The position numbers and the translations under genes were made by a program. A stretch of DNA of 64,000 nt, taken from positions 76,001 through 140,000 of the forward strand of contig JAXCGZ010007581.1 in NCBI GenBank assembly GCA_037179515.1. The letters are read 5' to 3'. Origin of the DNA: Halocaridina rubra. Taxonomy: Eukaryota > Arthropoda > Malacostraca > Decapoda > Atyidae. Of the stretch, positions 1 to 64,000 are shown piece by piece. The stretch's first letter is position 1; each line of letters begins with the position of its first letter. The notes under the pieces are model-generated. The model ran no database searches. It was not told where the DNA came from and was given only the letters and a program-made list of their open reading frames with translations.

Positions 1-1005
1 ATGATTTTACCCTTCACTTTTCCTCTGCCTTTTCTTCACAACCTTCATCTGTTACTCGTAATCAGTCTCGTGTCACTCTTTCTTCTACTCTTAACTCCAA
101 TTTGCAGAAAGTATCTTGAGTGGGGCACTCAAAATTTAGTTAAATTCAATGCCTTCAAAACAGTTTCTGGTTATCTCTTTATCTTCTTCTCCTCCTGATT
201 ACCCTATTGTCTTCGAAACTAACGAAATTTACTCTCTTCATTCTATCAACATATTAGGAATCCATACAGCCTCTAACTTGTCTTGGAGGAATCACATAAT
301 CTAACTTTCTAAATCTTCATCCAAAAAATTGGGGGTTTTGTTTCGTCATTACTTTTCCTCTTTAAAGTTACTTTAAATTTATCAAGGTCTTATCCATCCC
401 TGCTTAGAATACTGCTCACACATCTGGGGTGCTTCTTCTTATACTTATCTTCTTGACAGAGTTGAATCTAAGGCAGTCAGATTCATTAATGATCCTTCTC
501 TTACTTCTAATCTGGATTCTCTCTCTCTTCACTGTAAGGTATTTTCCCTTTCTCTTTTCTATGGCTAGTAATTCCATCATTGCTCTGATAAGTTGGTGAG
601 TTGCATCCCTCCCCCACTGCCGAGGCCGCGTAACACTCGCCAAGCGGCCTTGTCTCACAGGTACTGAGTGGAGATTTATAGCTCACGGATTGGTCGGTGT
701 AGCAACTGCTTCTTTCCATCTACCTCCAGACTCTGGAACTCTCTTCCTCCTTCTATCTTTCCTAATTCTTATGACCTTTCATCCTTCAAAAAGCAGATCT
801 ATCGTCATCCCAGAGCCTAGCCCTCCATATCTCTGGGTCCTCTATAGTTTGACTGCTTTTTCTGTCATTCGTTTTCCTTTGTGTGACATTACCTCATCTC
901 TGCCTTGTCCTTAACCTTTTTCTTTTCCTTCGTCTTGGTATTTTCTCGTGCCCGGGATCTTTATTGATGAGGGCACTTTCTGCCTGTCCAGGTGTCACGC
1001 TCATT
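1..1005 (+). pseudogene. Jockey-like LINE fragment (end of reverse transcriptase ORF and 3' UTR)
   Basis: Read across frames, the stretch shows the C-terminal part of a non-LTR retrotransposon ORF: CRKYLEWGTQNLVKFNA, then INILGIHTASNLSWRNHI, CLEYCSHIWGAS, RVESKAVRFINDPSLTS and LWNSLPPSIFPNSYDLSSFK. Stops and frame changes break it, so it is dead. A 3' UTR ending in CTGTCCAGGTGTCACGCTC and an A-rich tail follows. The same tail recurs on the minus strand near 3133-3325. The clade is judged from motif style. Confidence 0.75.
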
Positions 1006-1014
1006 AAAAAGAAA

Positions 1015-1271
1015 ATATGACTGGCACTAGGACTAGGGGTCATAGTTTGAAGCTTCGTAAGAAAATTCCTTTGCAGGATGTAAGGACATACTTTTATTAG
1101 TGCAAGAGTAATTGATGACTGGAATTCGCTAAGCGAGGCGGTAAATAATGCTAATCAATCCATAGTTTTAAGGACATGTATGATAAGTATCACTAAGTAC
1201 AAAAATGGAACTGATCAGGTGACGGGGAGTTACGAGTATTTGCTTCTTTCCTGTAAACACAAATAGGTAAT
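1015..1271 (+). mobile_element. CR1-like LINE, 3'-end fragment
   Basis: It matches the last coding part and 3' UTR of the better copy at 59474-61610: RGHSLKLRKK, DW-NSLSE, then the tail GATAAGTATCACTAAGTAC and GACGGGGAGTTACGAG, ending in AAATAGGTAAT. It is 5'-truncated, as is normal for LINEs, and joins directly to the jockey-like tail. Confidence 0.75.
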
Positions 1272-1388
1272 AAAGAAAAAGAAAACAACCCACTAGAAAG
1301 ATGCAGAACCCCTTTATAAAGAATAAAAGCTTTATAGTTACTTGTTTCAAGCTTGTTGCTTGTAATTCGCAAGAATTCAACAACTTTC

Positions 1389-1426
<38 letters not shown>

Positions 1427-1436
1427 TAATAATAAT

Positions 1437-1518
<82 letters not shown>
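1389..1518. repeat. (AAT)n then (TA)n microsatellite
   Basis: About 45 bp of AAT units with one interruption, then about 80 bp of TA. Reading frames inside (poly-Asn, Tyr-Ile) are artefacts. Confidence 0.95.
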
Positions 1519-1521
<3 letters not shown>

Positions 1522-2118
1522 TGAATAGGCATTCCTCCACATAACAACCAGGATCTGTTCCAATTACCCAGTCGTTAAACAGAATTGTTGGTAAACGATT
1601 TTTTTTTCTTTTGCATTCAAAGCATATTGATCATATGCATTTACTTAAAGTTTAAATATTGTTTTATTGCCAGTTTTTCACCATTTATCATATTATAACG
1701 TTTTGCATAGCATTATTCCCTTTATAGTACAATAATGTAAAAGCGAATGTTCATAATAATAGCAAATTAATAATAAATACAGTAATCGTTATGAAAGCAA
1801 TAATCGCCATATAGTTATTGTTTTAATGTCACCTCTGGGCCATTTTTTATTTTCTTTAAGATTTAAATTCATGTGAATGCTTGTGATACATAAGAGAAAA
1901 TAATATTAAAGTCAAGAAAATACAGATTTAAGATGAAGAAAATCAAATTGTATTAACTCTAATGAGAACTTCAACAGCATTTCTTGCCTCTTCGCCCCCT
2001 TCCCCCCCCCCCTACTTCTACCAATCGTATTCGCATTTTCAAGTACGTGAGATCTTCTGTGTTCACCATTTCTCACTCAATGTCTTTTAGCAATTCTTCA
2101 GTACGTCTTTAAATGAGG

Positions 2119-2363
<245 letters not shown>

Positions 2364-2460
2364 AAAGAATTAGCTAACTTATTCCAATGAAAACTTTTTT
2401 GTTCATTTTACAGCTTGGAACCTCAATCGATAGCGACCGGGGTGAAATGAGTCATATTTT

Positions 2461-2462
<2 letters not shown>

Positions 2463-2546
<84 letters not shown>
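2463..2546. repeat. (TA)n microsatellite
   Basis: About 84 bp of pure TA, ending next to the 3' terminus of the minus-strand CR1-like fragment. Confidence 0.95.
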
Positions 2547-2548
<2 letters not shown>

Positions 2549-2561
2549 AAATTGATATTAC

Positions 2562-3132
2562 CTATTTGTGCTTACGAGAAAGAGCCCTAGGCTCGTAACT
2601 CCAGTCTCCTGGTCGGTTCCATTTTTGTACTCAGAGATACTTATCAGTAAAACTATGAATTGAATTAGCATTGACTACCTCCTCATTTAGCGAATTCCAA
2701 TCATCAACAACTCTTGCACTAAAAAAGTACTTCCTTACATCCTGCAAAGAAGTTTCCTTACGAAGCTATGACCTCTACTTCTAGAGCCAGCAATGTAAAA
2801 ATATCGATCCCTATCCACTCGGTCAAAATCATAAAGGAATTTAAAAACTGTCACCATATCCCCCCCTCATTCTTCTAACTTTGAATGAAGGTAAGTCTAA
2901 TTCCCTTAGCCTCTCCTCATAAGCGAGATTGCGTATTTCTGGCACCAGTTTCGTGGCATATCTTTGAACCTTTTCCAGCTTATTTATGCGCTTTTTGAAG
3001 TGTGGATTTCAAAAGCGCGCTGCATATTCAGGCTTTGGCGTCACATAAGTTACATAAATATTTCTGAACATTTCCTTGTTCATGTGTTTGAAGGCTACCC
3101 TTACACATGCTAACAAAGTATATGATCCCCTT
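2562..3132 (-). mobile_element. CR1-like LINE, 3' fragment
   Basis: The minus strand carries the coding end of the family (NVxVAF, EMFRNI, RPKxEYA, PEIRNLSYEERLRELDLP, FKFLYDFD) and the 3' UTR with CCAGGAGACTGGAGTTACGA. It ends in the AATAGGTAAT-type tail at 2562. Frame breaks show it is inactive. Confidence 0.8.
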
Positions 3133-3325
3133 GCTATTTTTTTACTTTAAGAGTGTGACACCGGGACAGGCAGAAACTGCCCTCATCAATATAGGCCCGG
3201 CCACGAGAAAATACCAAGACGAAGGAAAAGAAAAATGTTAAGGGCAAGACAGAGATGATGTAATGTTGCATAAAGGAAAACGACAGACAGAAAAAAAAAC
3301 AAAGTACAGAGGACCCAGAGATATG
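3133..3325 (-). mobile_element. Jockey-like LINE 3' UTR fragment
   Basis: The minus strand repeats the 3' end seen at about 840-1005 on the plus strand: CTTCGTCTTGGTATTTTCTC, TTGATGAGGGCAGTTTCTGC, CTGTCCCGGTGTCACACTC, then an A-rich tail. It abuts the CR1-like fragment. Confidence 0.75.
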
Positions 3326-3553
3326 GAGGACTATGCAATTTATATGCATATCCGGAGACATATCTGTTACTATATTTACTCCTAAATCTCTCTCATTCTC
3401 CGTCTTTCAACGTTCTGCTCCTGCTACTGGGTGTCCAAGGTTGGGCCTTCTCACACTTGTACCCATTTTCATTATTTTACATATTGATGTACTGGATTTT
3501 ATTAGCCAGTTTTCTGACATCTCATGCCAACTATTTCAGGTCTTCCTGAAATT

Positions 3554-8358
<4,805 letters not shown>

Positions 8359-8359
8359 A

Positions 8360-8488
<129 letters not shown>

Positions 8489-8855
8489 GTGAGGAAAGAG
8501 AATCTCTGCATATTCATTGTAATGGCATCAGAGAGGACTATAAAACTTACAAAAGTCTTGAAGAAATACTATGCTTCAAATATCCCTGTTGAGAACAGTA
8601 AGTTTGTCAAAACCAAAAGACATATAAGCAAGATGAAAAAGCCATCTTAAACGGATAAAAGAACAAGGACTAGCAACCCCACCTTCTCAACATTTTCTTT
8701 CTACAACAAAAAATTAGCAGAGAAGGCAAGGACGGGCAGATTATACTGATAACCTACTAAAATTTTTGTAATAATATTTTCATCTTACTGGTTTAGTTGA
8801 TCAGCAGCTTGCAGAGATGACAAGTTTCTTCATGAGAGACACTATTACCCTTTCC

Positions 8856-8861
8856 TTTATT
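8856..8861 (-). promoter_or_regulatory. Possible polyadenylation signal of the kinase form
   Basis: AATAAA on the minus strand about 230 nt after the kinase stop codon. It is the nearest hexamer that does not overlap the stop, so the 3' UTR is probably about 250 nt long. Motif evidence only. Confidence 0.4.
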
Positions 8862-9088
8862 CGAAATGGTTTTAGTAAAGGAAAGCTATACAAACCACTC
8901 AGGGGATTTGGATTTAGAACCCCCAAGTTAGGAACCAAATGCTAAATAGACTGAGTTATAAGTGGAAAAGGCAAAACTAGCTTGTAACTTGTACAGGAAT
9001 ATTATTTTTTTCAACCAGCCTAAACATAGTTATACCTATAGCAAGTACATACCCACATGACTACAAAGAGCCGAGTTCAAAACTACAT

Positions 9089-63351
<54,263 letters not shown>

Positions 63352-64000
63352 CTGGAGAATTAAAAGGAAGTGGAGTATATTAACTACTATAACTACTATT
63401 ACTACTACTAATAGTTTTTATTGGAAAAAAAAATTAAGGTCCCACTGCATCATCCTAGCTCCAGTAGATTGAGGGTTTATCATCATTAAGTTTCTCTGAC
63501 TTTGAAATATAGTGAACAACATTTCAAACACCCACTTTACTTCATTTTCATAATCTATCAAAACTTTATGTTCAATCTTACTCCTAATTCTAGTTTCAAG
63601 ATCTACAGCCTCACAGTAAGTACTGTATTTTACATTTTATATCCTACTGCGGGACCATGTCCCAAGGAAGTAAGTCAGTGCATACCTTAAAAAAAAAAAA
63701 AAAAAAAGCATCGCCATCAAGCACTCCAGATATCCTTTGAATCTTTTTTTTTTCTGATGACTACAGCAAGTCATAAACACTAAAGTTGCAAATAATCTTT
63801 ATTCGATGATGGTAATATATTCAGAAAGGTGCTGTATCTTTTCCTCCTCTTCTATTTGTGGAAAACTGCATGTGATTGATTGTAATGAGTTGGGGTCAGG
63901 AGGTGAAAAATTCTAATTTCAAACAAAGTTTTCTGAGTATTTCTCTACAACTCTCTGGCACTTATGTCCACTTGTGCATTGTTAGATTCGTTAGCTGCCT
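63352..64000 (-). other. Intron upstream of the first visible exon
   Basis: No exon could be supported. A minus-strand stretch near 63760-63700 (KIQRISGVLDGDA) faintly resembles an ankyrin repeat but runs into a poly(T) tract. Confidence 0.4.

Noticed and set aside
1193..1540. Open frames of alternating Tyr-Ile, poly-Asn or poly-Leu (also at 2087, 3333, 8327, 43497, 51465, 51895, 55290, 58060, 61608, 62448)
   Set aside because: They are translations of (TA)n, (AAT)n or (CT)n microsatellites and have no independent coding evidence.
63690..63775. Possible further upstream ankyrin exon (KIQRISGVLDGDA)
   Set aside because: Similarity is weak, it runs into a poly(T) tract, and no convincing donor in the right phase follows.

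Overview
The window looks like AT-rich nuclear DNA of a decapod crustacean, probably a crab. The signs are very long (AT)n, (AG)n and (AAT)n microsatellites, decayed CR1-like, jockey-like, RTE-like and DIRS-like retroelements, tRNA-derived SINEs, and an arginine-kinase-type phosphagen kinase. The organism is inferred from these; no rRNA or mitochondrial marker is present.

One host gene dominates. It lies on the minus strand from at least 63351 (its 5' end is outside the window) to a stop at 9089. I could place 14 exons whose splice sites and reading phases all agree. Together they encode 1175 residues in frame. The protein has one partial and three complete ankyrin modules. Each complete module has a short helical 'FL..xP.M/L' domain followed by about three ankyrin repeats. 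The modules are joined by basic Ser/Pro/Arg linkers, and the C-terminus is a complete phosphagen (arginine) kinase domain in a single exon. After the third module, two other acceptors (46211 and 46086) fit the same donor and would end the protein without the kinase. One gives a short tail, the other a strongly acidic tail of 482 residues.

Layout by region: 1-3330 holds two inverted clusters of LINE 3' ends, a SINE and TA arrays. 3700-8850 is gene-poor flank. 8856-10227 is the kinase exon with its 3' UTR. 10228-26681 is a 16.5 kb intron with old CR1-like copies, a ~180 bp tandem repeat and a degenerate GACAATTGTC/TTAGG repeat. 26682-34313 carries the exons of module 4. 34314-47305 is a repeat-filled interval (SINE, mariner, DIRS and RTE remnants, TA arrays) that also contains the alternative acidic terminal exons. 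47306-57921 carries modules 3 and 2. 57922-63176 is an intron with tandem CR1-like copies and microsatellites. 63177-63351 is the end of module 1.

The likely biological theme is a scaffold protein (ankyrin modules plus charged linkers) that delivers ATP/phosphoarginine buffering to a particular place in the cell. Splicing could make versions with or without the enzyme. The fusion and the splice forms are read from sequence only and need transcript support.
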